A DNA stretch of 64,000 nt from the NCBI RefSeq assembly GCF_000224145.3, contig NW_004190421.2:29578-93577 (forward strand), given 5' to 3'. Under the pieces are notes generated by a model, which was not told the DNA's origin, ran no database searches, and saw nothing but the letters and a program-made list of their open reading frames with translations. This DNA comes from Ciona intestinalis. Lineage: Eukaryota; Chordata; Ascidiacea; Phlebobranchia; Cionidae. Shown in pieces: positions 13,601 to 23,900 of the stretch (positions are counted from its first letter, which is position 1; each line of letters begins with the position of its first letter). The position numbers were made by a program, and so were the translations under genes.

Positions 13601-16600
13601 TACGACGTAAGACGGGAAATGACGTCACGAACTCTGACGTCACGGATGGTGACGTTGCCGGTGACGTATTCACTTCAAATAAACCGCGACTCTCGTTCGG
13701 GGAAGCGCGAGTTGTAGCGAAAATGAGGAGACGGGTGAAGGCATGCGATTCGTGCGGAAGGGGTTTTCCCCTAAGTGCGTACCGCAGGGTTAGGGGTCGG
13801 GGTTTTTACTGTAGGGGGTGCGAAGTGAAAAAGTTTCGGGAACGTAAACGAAGTTTGAAGAGGGTTGAAGTAGTGGATCAAAGTGGAAGATCAACTCCTA
13901 ATAAAGGTGATTATAGATAGATATGTTATATTTATGTATATGTGTGTTCTGTGTGTTTGTTACATACAATATATGCACTGTTGCTGCTAATCACAGTGTG
14001 GGTAAGATGGATGCCGTTAATACATGATATTTCCTGATCGTGTTGAACAATCAACAACGCTGTTTTAGAATCGTGAGAATGCGGTTATATATTTCTTTAG
14101 TGACGTATTATATAAATGTCAATATTTATACCAACAAGTTACATTCATTGTAACTTGTTAGTTGACACGAGGTGCACGAAACAGGTCAGCCATGTTATAA
14201 CGATTTTTAACAAAACAATTCATTATAAAAAATCACTTTTTCTCAGAAATCAAGAATGGATCGTCCGCGTTTAACTCGGACGACGATCCAGCGACACCTA
14301 GCGTCGATTCTACAGAAGGACCAATCAGCCGGTTAGTGGTGACGTAATTGAAAATGACGGATGACGTCACACGCTCGTGGTTGCCTTGTTATTGTGCTGT
14401 ACATTAACAGGCATTTATTTTCGTATTTTGGCTTGAAAACGAAACATACGTATTGTAAATTTTTGAAGAATGTTATAATTCTGACTTAATTAAGCATAAT
14501 TTGCAAAAGATGTTTCTGTTGTTTGATTTCAGACTTTTTCACATTTAATTTTGTTATCCCTTTAACATCGACAGCAAGCATAAGGTGCATTACAAATTAA
14601 AACCCAATATTCCCCGCAGGGCGACCTCACCCGGACCCACAGACGATCTGCTTCCATTAAAACGCTGGCACTCCGATAGTGACCTCATACGTGATGACGT
14701 AAGGACCTCATCTGATGACGTCATCATACACTCGGCACCGGGCACCCCATTGTACAGTGATGACGACACGGTTTTCGTCAACCGGGGTTTCCCCAATGAC
14801 GTCATGACCCTTGACCTCACTCCTCTCCCCGACAAAATATTACCGAGTAACGTCATAATGGACAGGAGGAAAAGAGAAAGAGCTGAGAGCGAGGGTGGGA
14901 TAATAAAGAGAGTGAAAAGCGAACCTCACTCCCCGAGACTATTCTCTGACCCCATGACGTCACGATCAAAGTTTGAATTTTTCGAATTTCCCTCGACTCG
15001 TGACGTCATCAGTCGTCAAAACAGCGATATGACGTCAGAGAAGAGCGCCGTCAACCGGTCGTTATCTTCCCCCATCGTAAAACCTGGTAAGACCATGTAT
15101 AGACAACATAAATGAGTAGGATCTTAACATAATGTGTTTATCTACATACTTACGTTGCACGGTGGCTCCCTGCCTGTGGCCCATAGCTCGTCGCTGCTAC
15201 CATTGTGGGCGTATGTGTCCTTGGGCGAAACACTTAGTGGCAATTGCTCCAACCCAGTGGTCACTAATGAGTTGTCCAAATTGTCGGCCATACGGAAAAA
15301 AACAATCACCCACGGAGTTACATACGTGGTAACTTGTAAGCGGACACGAGGTGTAAAAACAGAACAACCGTGTTATAACATCTGTTGTTGTCCCCCCTGC
15401 GAGGAAAAATAAGTTACATTCATACATTCATACCATCAAGAGTTGTAACTTAAATGTGACAGATGTCAACCAAGTTGGTGGCAACCAAAGGCGAGGATCA
15501 CTACCTGGCGTCTCGTCGCTAGAGGGAGCAATGCAGTTGAGTTTAACTCCTTCAGGATCACCATCTAACGGCAGATCGATGCGACTTTCTTCCACCGCTA
15601 GTAGTCGCAGTACACCACCAAGTGCTGGTAAATAAATATTACAATTATTGCGTGCATGCCTCTAAGTTGAACCCAAAAGGTTCGTTGTTACTGTTGCAGG
15701 CGTATGTGTCCTTGGGCAAGTCACTTAGCGTCATTTGCTCTAACACAGTGGTCACTAATGTCTAAATTATCAGCCATACAGAAAAAATTAAACATTTTTG
15801 TAGAATTTCTGATTTCCTCTTTACTTCCAGGTTTACCCCCGTATGGGGAACTCCCTGCGCCCTTGTTTTCGTCATCGTTCCAAAACCCAGTTACCGTGAC
15901 GACATCGCAACGACGAAACTCAGTCAGCCAAATCAAGATTAGTGACGTCATTGGGTCACGCATCGGCGAATACCAGAACGCGCTCGTGTTCGAACGCATG
16001 CGACAAGCGATGGCGTCTGACGTCAGAGGTGGTGGGATTCCCCCGCCCTCGCCCAATCAGATGCCGTATAGGATGCCTTCAACCCGTAAACCATGGAAAC
16101 CATGGGCCATAGATCGTCATGGGTGACTAGTCAGAGTGGTGCGTCACACTCCCCAAGGAATGGTGGTAGGAGCGCATTACGTAGCAGGGGGAGGGGATCG
16201 GTGAGGAATGACACGTGCCAGTATTGCGGGAAGGTGAGAGGATGGATGAAACTTGTTTTTTATTTTCACATTTTCATCTTTGTCTCATGCACGCTGTTAA
16301 GTTTCAATATAATTTAAATCTTAGTAAAACGCAACTGGTTTGTCTGTTACTGATGCAACAAGATAAATTTATGTATGATAGTGAATGGGTTATTAAAAGT
16401 TACCACGTATGTAACTTATTTATCCTTGCATGGCGGGGCAACGACAGTCGTTATACCATGGTTGTTCTGTTTCATACACCTCGTGCTCGCTTACAAGTTA
16501 CCTTGTATGTAACTTTGTGATTGAATGTTTTCATGTATATAGCTGATAATTTGAACAAACCGTTTATGTAATGTTCTGTATAATTCACCTCATGCTCGTT

Positions 16601-17471
16601 GTCGATCTATAACATCTTCCACATTTAGGTCTTCAAGAACACCTCAAACCTCACCGTCCACCGTCGCATGCACACTGGCGAGCGACCCTACAAATGTCGA
16701 CTCTGTGATTACGCATGCGCGCAATCGAGCAAGTTAACACGTCACATGCGCACCCACGGTTTGAATGGTCGTGACGTATACCGATGTGAAATATGCGGGA
16801 TGCCCTTCTCAGTTTACAGGTTGGTTGTATGTGTGTGTTGGGTGGATTGGTATATATACTACTGTGGGGTTCTTTATGTACAGGTAAGCTGTTTATGTGT
16901 GTGTTATATAGTTCTGTGGGGTAAGATGGATACGTCAGAACTGAAATCCCCATTTCTTTGATGAACTTTTAACAATTAACAACGTTTTTTAAATTGTAAG
17001 ATTACGGGAAAATAGAATGAAAACATGTCCCATCCTACCCCAACCTACTATACTTCTGGTTGGTTTAGATATTTACCTTTATGTTCCACTTTCCCCAGCA
17101 CGCTTGAGAAACACGTGAAGAAACAGCATGGTGACAGTGTTCGTATGACGGTTGGAAAATTCGACCACGTGCCCATTAACTCGATGCCCTACAACGCTGA
17201 ACAACAAGCGATCCAAGCGCGATCTCTAGCGGTGGCCGCACTCATGAAGGAACGCCCACTTGGTGGCGGTAGGCATGACGACGTTTCAACAGCCGACCAC
17301 CCGATTCCCAGTGTTGGTCCTTACATCATGGGGGGAGGGGTTTACCACGGTCGGAAAAATTCAAACGGCAACAACAACAATGACGTCACCCCTGATGACG
17401 TAGAGAGCGGTTCCGCGCGGCCTAGCTATCCGGATCTGCTTTGCAAATCTGAAAATCTAAACGAAGAATAA
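1605..17471 (+). CDS. BCL11: BCL11-type C2H2 zinc-finger transcription repressor (11 exons)
   Basis: Exons: 1605-1647, 8319-8410, 9880-10108, 12566-12698, 13023-13906, 14247-14331, 14620-15086, 15463-15627, 15831-16233, 16629-16819, 17099-17471; phases agree and give about 1,005 residues. Exon 1 encodes [14 protein letters not shown], matching the vertebrate BCL11 start, a motif known to recruit NuRD through RBBP4. A CCHC finger (TCGRC...HKQLC, about residues 27-49) is split by intron 2; finger 1 ([10 protein letters not shown]...LLQHIQHTH) is at about 135-156. [10 protein letters not shown] motif follows. A C4 motif (about 407-432) replaces the vertebrate middle finger pair. KRVKSEP in exon 7 fits a sumoylation site. 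Exons 9-11 carry three C2H2 fingers ([26 protein letters not shown]...STLEKH) nearly identical to BCL11A/B fingers 4-6. Vertebrate BCL11 proteins are about 800-900 residues. Exon 9 changes frame near 16050-16130, fitting a roughly 47-nt mini-intron or a 1-nt indel. The exon 5 acceptor is a NAGNAG pair (13023 or 13026). Confidence 0.93.
2634..2771 (+). mobile_element. MITE, internally deleted copy
   Basis: Starts TATAGTAGGGTGGGGGAAGA and ends GTCCCATATTACCCCACT, so both terminal inverted repeats are recognisable, but the centre is shorter than in the roughly 195-bp copies elsewhere. Shared internal text includes TCCTCACGACTCC and GTTTAAAACACGAT. Confidence 0.8.
3042..3375 (+). repeat. 91-bp tandem repeat with internal hairpin, about 3.6 copies
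   Basis: Units begin at 3042, 3133, 3224 and 3315 (GATCATGAGTTTAGTATCC). Each full unit contains CAGTAACTTGGT and its reverse complement ACCAAGTTACTG around CATCATCAGTGTAAAAGAGG, so each can fold into a hairpin. The last copy switches into the inverted arm (GGTGGATAGTAACTTCTTTT) at about 3346. Confidence 0.9.
3836..3912 (+). mobile_element. MITE 3' fragment
   Basis: Ends GGTATCCCATCTTACCCCAC with AATACT, the 3' terminus of the GGTATCCCATC subfamily also seen at 10470-10747 and 28363-28548. The 5' end is missing. Confidence 0.6.
4699..4890 (+). mobile_element. MITE, near full length
   Basis: TATAGTAGGGTGGGTGAAGA at the 5' end and TACCCCCACCCCACTA at the 3' end, with the usual interior (CCAATAGACCGTTGCTAATTG). 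Confidence 0.85.
7387..7870 (+). CDS. Candidate alternative first coding exon of BCL11
   Basis: An ATG at 7387 opens a frame of more than 600 nt in non-repetitive, GC-richer DNA inside BCL11 intron 1. A good donor, AAAACCG|GTGAGA, occurs at 7870/7871 in phase 1, exactly the phase needed to join BCL11 exon 2 at 8319, which accepts one leading base. The predicted 161 residues ([12 protein letters not shown]... to ...ESPPPKT) match no family I know; the region is polar with a basic patch ([12 protein letters not shown]). If used, the isoform would lack MSRRKQ. The exon also contains a TGACGTCA octamer (near 7753). It could instead be a chance open frame; no transcript evidence is available here. 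Confidence 0.35.
8104..8282 (+). mobile_element. MITE abutting BCL11 exon 2
   Basis: Begins TATTGTAGGGTGGGGGGAAA, ends GTCCCGTCTTCTCTCACAGTAATATA; interior CCTTTGTTAATTGTTTAAAACACGAT. Its 3' end lies only about 36 bases before the exon 2 acceptor (8318), so it may contribute to the pyrimidine-rich acceptor region. Confidence 0.8.
8823..9845 (+). repeat. 71-bp tandem repeat array in BCL11 intron 2, about 14 copies
   Basis: Unit reads TGACAGTGAGCATGAGGTGTATGAATACACC... and continues with GTGTGTCTGGTGTATAAGAAGACACCCATGTTATAAC; spacing between units is 71 bases. It contains the inverted repeat GGTGTATGAATACACC. The array ends about 35 bases before exon 3. Minus-strand open frames here ([16 protein letters not shown]... 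repeated) are artefacts of a unit not divisible by three cycling through frames. Confidence 0.95.
10470..10747 (+). mobile_element. MITE (GGTATCC subfamily) with triplicated 3' end
   Basis: 5' end TATAGTAGTTTGTGGTAAGA, 3' end TTACCCCACAGTACTATATA. The last 49 bases (GTGCTAACGGTATCCATCTT...) are present three times, starting at 10613, 10662 and 10711, so the terminal repeat itself has been tandemly duplicated. Confidence 0.8.
10880..11420. promoter_or_regulatory. GC-rich island inside BCL11 intron 3
   Basis: A GC- and CpG-rich block in an AT-rich intron, with two CTATTGG boxes (inverted CCAAT, near 10911 and 11089), GGCAGCTGCC (near 11122) and a possible donor CTGTCTG|GTACGT at 11315. Overlapping open frames run on both strands for about 300 bases, typical of GC-rich non-coding DNA, and none has an ATG-started product I recognise. 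It may be an internal promoter or enhancer, which is inference from composition only. Confidence 0.35.
12175..12485 (-). repeat. 71-bp tandem repeat array, reversed, about 4 copies
   Basis: Same unit as the intron 2 array but in the opposite orientation relative to BCL11 (GGTGTATTCATACACCTCATGC... then TCACTGTCGAGTTATAAC). It stops about 80 bases before exon 4. Confidence 0.93.
12738..12935 (+). mobile_element. Nested or rearranged MITE fragments in BCL11 intron 4
   Basis: A short 5' MITE end at 12738 (TATAGTAGGCTGGGGTAAGA) is interrupted at about 12780 by a second 5' end (TATAGTAGGGTGGGTAAAATG) that continues through the usual interior to TATCCTCACGACTG; no matching 3' end is present. Confidence 0.7.
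13980..14106 (+). mobile_element. MITE fragment in BCL11 intron 5
   Basis: CAGTGTGGGTAAGATGGATG followed by TTTCCTGATCGTGTTGAACAATC and GGTTATATATTTCTTTAG, the plus-strand interior of the family, truncated at both ends. Confidence 0.55.
15155..15425 (+). mobile_element. SINE copy with one tail unit (BCL11 intron 7)
   Basis: Degenerate tRNA-like head, then CTACCATTGTGGGCGTATGTG and CTCCAACCCAGTGGTCACTAA, then one tail unit (CATACGTGGTAACTTGTAAG ... ACCGTGTTATAAC) and a CATTCATACATTCATA end. It ends about 37 bases before exon 8. Confidence 0.85.
15684..15790 (+). mobile_element. SINE body fragment (BCL11 intron 8)
   Basis: TGTTACTGTTGCAGGCGTATGTGTCC, CAGTGGTCACTAATG and CAGCCATACAGAAAAAATTAAAC: the middle part of the SINE without head or tail. 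Confidence 0.8.
16398..16530 (-). repeat. SINE tail unit fragment (BCL11 intron 9)
   Basis: One and a part 98-bp tail units in reverse orientation (GTTACCACGTATGTAACTTA ... CATGGCGGGGCAACGACAG). Confidence 0.85.
16907..17052 (+). mobile_element. MITE in BCL11 intron 10
   Basis: 5' end TATAGTTCTGTGGGGTAAGA, 3' end TGTCCCATCCTACCCCAACC followed by TACTATA, about 146 bp. It occupies roughly half of the 279-nt intron between the last two exons. Confidence 0.75.
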
Positions 17472-18182
17472 TTCTATGCAGCCAACACACCATACAAGGT
17501 GCATTATGACGTCAACTAAGGTGCCACTGTTCGGTCACAACTCGGTTCTACAGTCGATACGTCACAAACACGGGTGTCTCTTTCAAAAGGTGTCGACTCT
17601 CTTGCGTACTCTAGCGGACCTTGTAATCGCTTTACTAATTTTCGCTTCGTAGGAAATATTTCGTGCCCGCACAGCATAATGGTGACGTCATCGTGACGTA
17701 ACAGCATTTCGTTTCACCGCTTTAAGCGCTTGCCTTTGTTTATTCCCTTGTACACTTTTAATCTAGTTGCCTATTCCCAAGATGCTTTCTCACATTCGGT
17801 GGTTTCCCTTCTGGTGCTTTTGAATCGCGACAGCCTTAAGTAGTACCCATGCACCTATACATCCAGCTACGCTGCCAATTTACCCGCTTTCCGCTAAAGT
17901 TCATTTAAAGTTCATGTGCCGACGTCATCAGTGACGTCATCAAGTTCCAACTTTGTATATATTCTCCCACAATGCAATTGCATTTCCACCTTCCGCTTTT
18001 CACCCCCCTTACCCCTAAAAGTTCCGGAAATCCCCCTAATTGACCCCTTCCTGCGCATTCGATGCAACACTGTGCGGGACCTTGCTGCTGTGAGTCTATT
18101 TTAACATGTGAATGCGGTGGCCTAGCCACGTGGAGGCGATAGTGAGTTGTTGAGGAAAAAGTTAAATCGTCATAAAAATAAA
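17472..18182 (+). other. Probable BCL11 3' untranslated region
   Basis: Follows the BCL11 stop codon. It is less AT-rich than the surrounding spacer, carries three TGACGTCA copies (near 17508, 17681 and 17932) and ends at an AATAAA at 18177-18182 that could direct polyadenylation. No coding frame of interest. Confidence 0.5.
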
Positions 18183-18289
18183 ATATACTGGTGGATCACG
18201 TGGTTTGTAATGGCTGCTAGGTGGCAGTAAGGAGCACTTCCATTAGAATTATATACATGGATAAATCGTATTTATCACTGCGGTGGGAC

Positions 18290-18590
18290 AATGACAGTCG
18301 TTATAACACGGGTGTTCTGTTTCATACACATCGTGTCCGCTTACAAGTTACCACGTATGTAACTTATTTATCCTCGCATGGTTGGGCAACAACAGTCGTT
18401 ATAACGCGGGTGTTTTGTTTCATAGACCTCATGCCAGCTTATAAGTTACCACGTATATAACTTTGTGGGTGATCATTTTTATGTATATGGTTGACAACTT
18501 GGACAACCCATTATTGGCCATTGGGTTAAATTGTAGTTTAAGTGTCTTGGCCAAGGACACATACGCCCACAATGATAGCAGCATCATATA
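18290..18590 (-). mobile_element. SINE copy with about two tail units, reverse orientation
   Basis: Two 98-bp tail units (CGTTATAACACGGGTGTTCTG ...) followed by the SINE body (CCATTGGGTTAAATTGTAG, TGTCTTGGCCAAGGACACAT, ACGCCCACAATG); the tRNA-like head is absent. Confidence 0.85.
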
Positions 18591-18629
18591 ATTGATGTTA
18601 TATTAACTTGTTCCAATTCGTATTCTGTA

Positions 18630-18719
18630 GCTCCAGTGGCGCAAGCGGTTTGCGCGCCGTACTTATATAACAGTATCGGAGACATGCGGAGGTTGTGAGT
18701 TCGAGCCTCACCTGGAGCA
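18630..18719 (+). tRNA. tRNA-Ile (anticodon UAU) with a 16-nt intron
   Basis: Acceptor arms GCTCCAG and CTGGAGC pair perfectly, with discriminator A at 18719. D arm GTGGCGCAAGCGGTT fits the A box; the T arm GGTTGTGAGTTCGAGCCTCACC fits the B box. The anticodon stem is CCGTA/TGCGG around CTTATA, anticodon TAT at 18664-18666. Extra bases TAACAGTATCGGAGAC (18668-18683) sit one base 3' of the anticodon, the canonical tRNA intron position. A run of six T (18720-18725) follows as Pol III terminator. tRNA-Ile(UAU) genes usually carry an intron in animals, which supports the call. Confidence 0.95.
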
Positions 18720-18762
18720 TTTTTTCGTCACATGAGTTTTCCTTCTCTTTGCCCAGTAAAAG

Positions 18763-18954
18763 TATAGTAGGGTGGGGGTAGACGAGACATCGTTACCACA
18801 TAATATCCATCCTCGTCGTGTTTCAAACAATTAACAAAGGTCTATGGGAGTTATGAGGATATTGTTTTATATTTCTTTGAATGCTCTTTGTTTTTTACCA
18901 AATGTGACGGAAAATAGAATAAAAGTTGTCCCATCTTTCCTCACCGTACTATAT
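18763..18954 (+). mobile_element. MITE, near full length
   Basis: TATAGTAGGGTGGGGGTAGA at one end, GTCCCATCTTTCCTCACCGT plus ACTATA at the other. The interior has CGTGTTTCAAACAATTAAC and GGTCTATGGGAG, the opposite interior orientation to the copy at 4699, as expected of a nearly palindromic element. Confidence 0.85.
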
Positions 18955-19226
18955 TATCTTAAACTGGCACAGACAGAAACCCAAAATCTGTTTAACGTTT
19001 TTGTGTGCAAATTATAGCGCTCGGCTTTGAACCTAATACCCTCTGGTTTGATGGCGAGGCTGTTCCTATTATAACCGTGTTTACGATGGATGACGTTTAT
19101 ACGGGGAAGTACTCGCGTCACTAACCAAGGTAGTTATACAACACACTGCGCTGTTTAAAGCCTTAGCCAATGTTTCGTGTAAAATAACTTTCTTTATGAA
19201 TAGTCATTTACTGAAAACATTTCAAA

Positions 19227-19423
19227 TATAGTAGGGTGGGGTATGATGGGACACCTTTAGCACATAATATCTAAATATCCTGATCGTGTTTTAAACAATT
19301 ACCAACGGTCTATGGGAGTCGTGGGGATACGGTTTTATAATTCCTTGAATATTCTTTGTTTGCTAATGAATGAGACGAGAAAATAGAGGTAAAATGTGTC
19401 CCATCTTCCCCCACCCCACTGTA
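19227..19423 (+). mobile_element. MITE, near full length
   Basis: TATAGTAGGGTGGGGTATGA ... TGTCCCATCTTCCCCCACCC, 197 bp, with interior TCCTGATCGTGTTTTAAAC. Confidence 0.88.
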
Positions 19424-19553
19424 TCACAAAACCTGGAAGTTTAGCAATACATGTTACTCTATAAACGGTATAGCTATTGTTTCGTGTAACTGTAAAATAA
19501 CAGTCTTGTAAACTGCGTGGAACATATTTAGGTTAAAATTCCGTCCGTATATG

Positions 19554-19704
19554 TATAGTAGATTGGGAAGATATGAATCGCATTTTTTTCTGTTTTTTTT
19601 TCGTCCCATTGTCCCAAACAAAAAACATTCAAAGAATTATAAAACCGTATCCTCACGACTTAGATATTCTGTGCTAAATGTGTTCCCTATTGCCCCACAG
19701 TATA
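19554..19704 (+). mobile_element. MITE, shortened copy
   Basis: TATAGTAGATTGGGAAGATA ... TGTTCCCTATTGCCCCACAG with TATA; the interior CATTCAAAGAATTATAAAACC is kept but part of the element is lost. Confidence 0.75.
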
Positions 19705-20089
19705 ATTATATATTTGAACTATCATACCAAACGTAAAACATTTTTATAGAAAACTGTGTTTTGTGGGAAATCTTCTGTGGTGTAGATCAAAGTTGTGTAG
19801 ATATAAGTGCGTAGAATACGGCTGTAATTTTCTCTCATTTTTATTACTCGTGTCGTGTTTTAACGACTGTTGTTTTGCTGTTGATTCCTTCTCTTCGTAT
19901 TAATCGGGGAGAATGAAACGTTAGTTATTTTAATGAATATTATTTAATAAATAGAAACATGTTTGAATAGTTTTCACTTCGTGCCCATTACTTATATATA
20001 TATATTGTAAACATTATTAAAACTGACAAAAACGTAAAAAGCATCAAAACATAAAATTTATTATAGATTTCACCCTGTAAGTGTATTAT

Positions 20090-20373
20090 ACGTACGGTGT
20101 ATTATAAGTACGCATTGTTGTTTGTTTCTTACGTCACATACATCGATTGCGTCATTCGCTTCTATTTTCTATTCATACGTAGGCGAGGCGTGACGCACTA
20201 CTCTGTGACGTCACCAAACCATTTCGCGGAAAAAGGCGTTCGAGAGAACGCGTCGTTGGACAAAGGACTTTAAAGTAAGAAAGGTTTAACAGCTGATGGC
20301 TTTCTTATAAGCAGCGTCAAGCCGACGTTGGCTCTTTGAGTTTAATAGGAAAAAGGTCTCAGTGTAATTTTTG
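20090..20373 (+). promoter_or_regulatory. Putative CSRNP promoter and non-coding first exon
   Basis: Contains TTACGTCACATAC, ATTGCGTCATTC and CTGTGACGTCACC (CRE-type boxes near 20128, 20147 and 20205), then a GC-richer leader ending AATTTTTG|GTAAGT at 20373, a strong donor. It could be an untranslated first exon spliced to the coding exon whose ATG is at 20987. CSRNP genes are known immediate-early, stress-induced genes, with which CRE-type sites would agree; that link is inference. Confidence 0.45.
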
Positions 20374-20986
20374 GTAAGTTTTTTGACCGTCATTTTTAAA
20401 GGAATTTATGTAATAGTAGCTTCGAATGTGGATATAGATTAATTGTAAGTTAAATGAGAAATCAGTGTTTTACAGATTGCTTCTTTTTATGAATGAAATA
20501 TATATTGGTTGGTCTGGTAAATAAATACATAAATATATATTTTGTTTAAAACTATTTTATATTATTCTCATAAAATATGTTTAAACTTTTGGTGCTAGTG
20601 AGGAATCTCCCCCCCCCACCTTATTTGCTAACCCCTAACCCCTAGTTCTCACTGATATCCGCTGTATCTCTTACTTTTATACAAGAGTTCACCCCTGGTA
20701 TAAAATATATGTTTAATATCATTTTCATGGCATTAGTGAAGAATCCTTGATACAGAATGGGCCGGTGGAAAGTGTTAGAGGTTGGTGGTTGGTGGTTATG
20801 TGGGTTGTTAGAGTTATGTTTTGGACTAGCACTTAGCAGATAATGTAGGAGGTTTTTTTACTAGCACCTACTTTCTTTTAAAATATTCTTATTCTGTTGA
20901 TACACTTTTAAGTGGTTATTAGGTAAATAAGTTATTTTATAAAATTGACAAATTCTGGTTTCACTGCTGCGTTAATTTCGAGAAAT

Positions 20987-23900
20987 ATGGATCCCACTGA
21001 AGTAACTTCTGATAATGGAAACGAAGATTTTGATAAAACACCTAAAATTTTGTTCTCGAAACAAAAGTTTGATGAAAACTTAAATGAAATAGAAAAAAAT
21101 GACCCTAGCGAATCAAATTTGGATTGTTTTATCCAATCAGAAGCAAGCACAACAACGAATTCTGGGCATTGTGATGTCATAAATGATGATCTCAGCAAAA
21201 GTTTTGCGGAAAAATGTAAAAAGACGGAAGTTTCTGATTTAAATGAAAATATTGTGAACAGCAATTCAGGAAAAGTTGAAGCCATTTCAAACACAACACC
21301 CGCTGTGCATAGTGGTTTGTCCATTGAAATTAATGACATCAGTCTTAAAGTAGAAAAAAGTTCGAAAAAAATGCCGGAAAATTCTTACGCATATACTAAT
21401 AATAGCGAGGAACAAACTTTAACAAATGAAGAAAAACTTGGAGTAAAACATACTTTGGATAACGGGGTTGAAGATTTGGGTGTTAGCGAGGAATTATCTG
21501 CCGAAAGTTTCAATTCAAACCCGTCTCCCAACTCCAACGATGAATTGTCGCTCGATTCCGGGATTGTCTCGTTAGACGACCAAGAAGCAGGTTAATGTTG
21601 TTTCTATGGTGTTGTGGTTATGCTTATAAGAAGCACGTTTATTAAATTTAGAAAAAAATTTTAGGTGAGAATTTGACATTTAGATTGTTAAAATGAATTA
21701 TCCTTAAGCTAGTGACCAGTGAAAATTTTGGTCACAAATTTTTCCTTAGGCCTCATTAATATCCGCTGTATCTGTTTTGTTTTGTTTTTTGGTGAAAACT
21801 CAGGGTTCATGCCAAAAATTAAATTTAAAAACGTGGCAAACATGATTAGTCACCCTAGTTTACATGCTTTAGCGATATGTTAGTTAGCGATATGTTACCT
21901 CACAATGGTCACAATGACATGTTACCTCACAGTGGTGACATATACAGACAAGCCTTAAGAATATTAAAGATAAAATCTCATCATTATTTATATTGTTTTC
22001 CAGATAAAATGAACCCAAATGAGATGAATCCATCAAATAACAGGAAGCGATTAAGAAGTAGTAAGTTCATGGGGCAGTTAATGTTGTTTGTATTCTAACA
22101 GGAGGCTCCCAGGTTCAAGGCTCACTGTGTTGACTAAAATCATTTTTTCTATTCTTGAGAATAAAATAGTGTGGAAATTCTAATCTGATAGTTAAAAATG
22201 AATAAGTAGATCTTATCCTCGCATGGCGGAGCAACGACATTCGTTATAACACGGGTGTTCTGTTTCATACACCTCATGCCAGCTTACAAGTTACCACGTA
22301 TGTAACTTATTTATCCTCGCGTGGCGGGACAACGACATTCGTTATAACACGGGTGTTCTGTTCCATACACCTTGTGCCCGCTTACAAGTTGCCACGTATG
22401 TAACTTATTTATCCTCGCATGGCGGGATAACGACATTCGTTATAACACGGGTGTTCTGTTCCGTACACCTCGTGCCCGCTTACAAGTTGCCACGTATGTA
22501 ACTTGTTTATCCTCGCATGGCGGGGCAACGACAGTAGTTATAACACGGGTGTTCTGTTTCATACACCTTGTGCCCGCTTACAAGTTACCACGTATGTAAC
22601 TTATTTATCCTCGCATGGCGGGCAACGACAGTCGTTGTAACACGGGTGTTCAGTTTCATACACCTCATGCCCGCTTACAAGTTACCACGTATATAACTTA
22701 TTTATCCTCGCATGGCGGGGCAACGACAGTCGTCATAACACGGGTGTTCTGTTTTACACACCTCATGCCCGCTTACAAGTTACCACGTATGTAACTTATT
22801 TATCCTCGCATGACGGGGCAATTACAGTTGTTATAACACGGGTGTTCTGTTTAATGCACCTCGTGCCCGCTTACAAGTTACCACGTATGTAACTTATTTA
22901 TCCTCGCATGGTGGGGCAACGACGGTCGTTATAACACGGGTGTTCAGTTTCATGCACCTTGTGCCCGCTTACAAGTTACCACGTATGTAACTTATTTATC
23001 CTCGCATGGCAGGGCAATGACAGTCGTTATAACACGGGTGTTCTGTTTCATACACCTCGTGCCCGCTTACCACTTACCACGTATGTAACTTATTTATCCC
23101 GCATGACGGGGCAATGACAGTCGTTATAACACGGGTGTTCTGTTTCATGCACCTCATGTCCGCTTACAAGTTACCACGTATGTAACTTATTTATCCTCGC
23201 ATGGTGGGGCAACGACGGTCGTTATAACACGGGTGTTCAGTTTCATGCACCTTGTGCCCGCTTACAAGTTACCACGTATGTAACTTATTTATCCTCGCAT
23301 GGCAGGGCAATGACAGTCGTTATAACACGGGTGTTCTGTTTCATACACCTCGTGCCCGCTTACCACTTACCACGTATGTAACTTATTTATCCCGCATGAC
23401 GGGGCAATGACAGTCGTTATAACACGGGTGTTCTGTTTCATGCACCTCATGTCCGCTTACAAGTTACCACGTATGTAACTTATTTATCCTCGCATGGTGG
23501 GGCAACGATAGTGGTTATTATCTGGGTGTTCCCTTTCATGACCACTGGGTTGGGGCAATTACGGTTTAGTGTCTTGCCCAAGGACACATACGCCCACAAT
23601 GGTAGCAGCGTCGAGCCTTGAATTCATTACCTCTGGGTTAGAGGCAGGGGGCACGCCAACCAACTGTGCCAGGGCAGTAAGATGTATATGACCTTGTATA
23701 CCATGAGTGCAGTCGGGAAAGAATTACAACTTGTATATTCTCCTGCATATAATCCTCGCATCTTGTTCCCAATACAGGTTTAGTTTCCGACCAATCAGCG
23801 AAACGAGAACGAAAATTGTTGGGCAAGAAAGTGATGTTCGAGAAAGTAAAAATCTTCTTTTTTCCACGAAAACAAAGTTTCATCACCGTACCAAGCCAAG

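Noticed and set aside
20945..20986. Upstream extension of the CSRNP frame (TTG at 20945)
   Set aside because: Not an ATG; the first ATG at 20987 is the more likely start, and part of this stretch may be intron.
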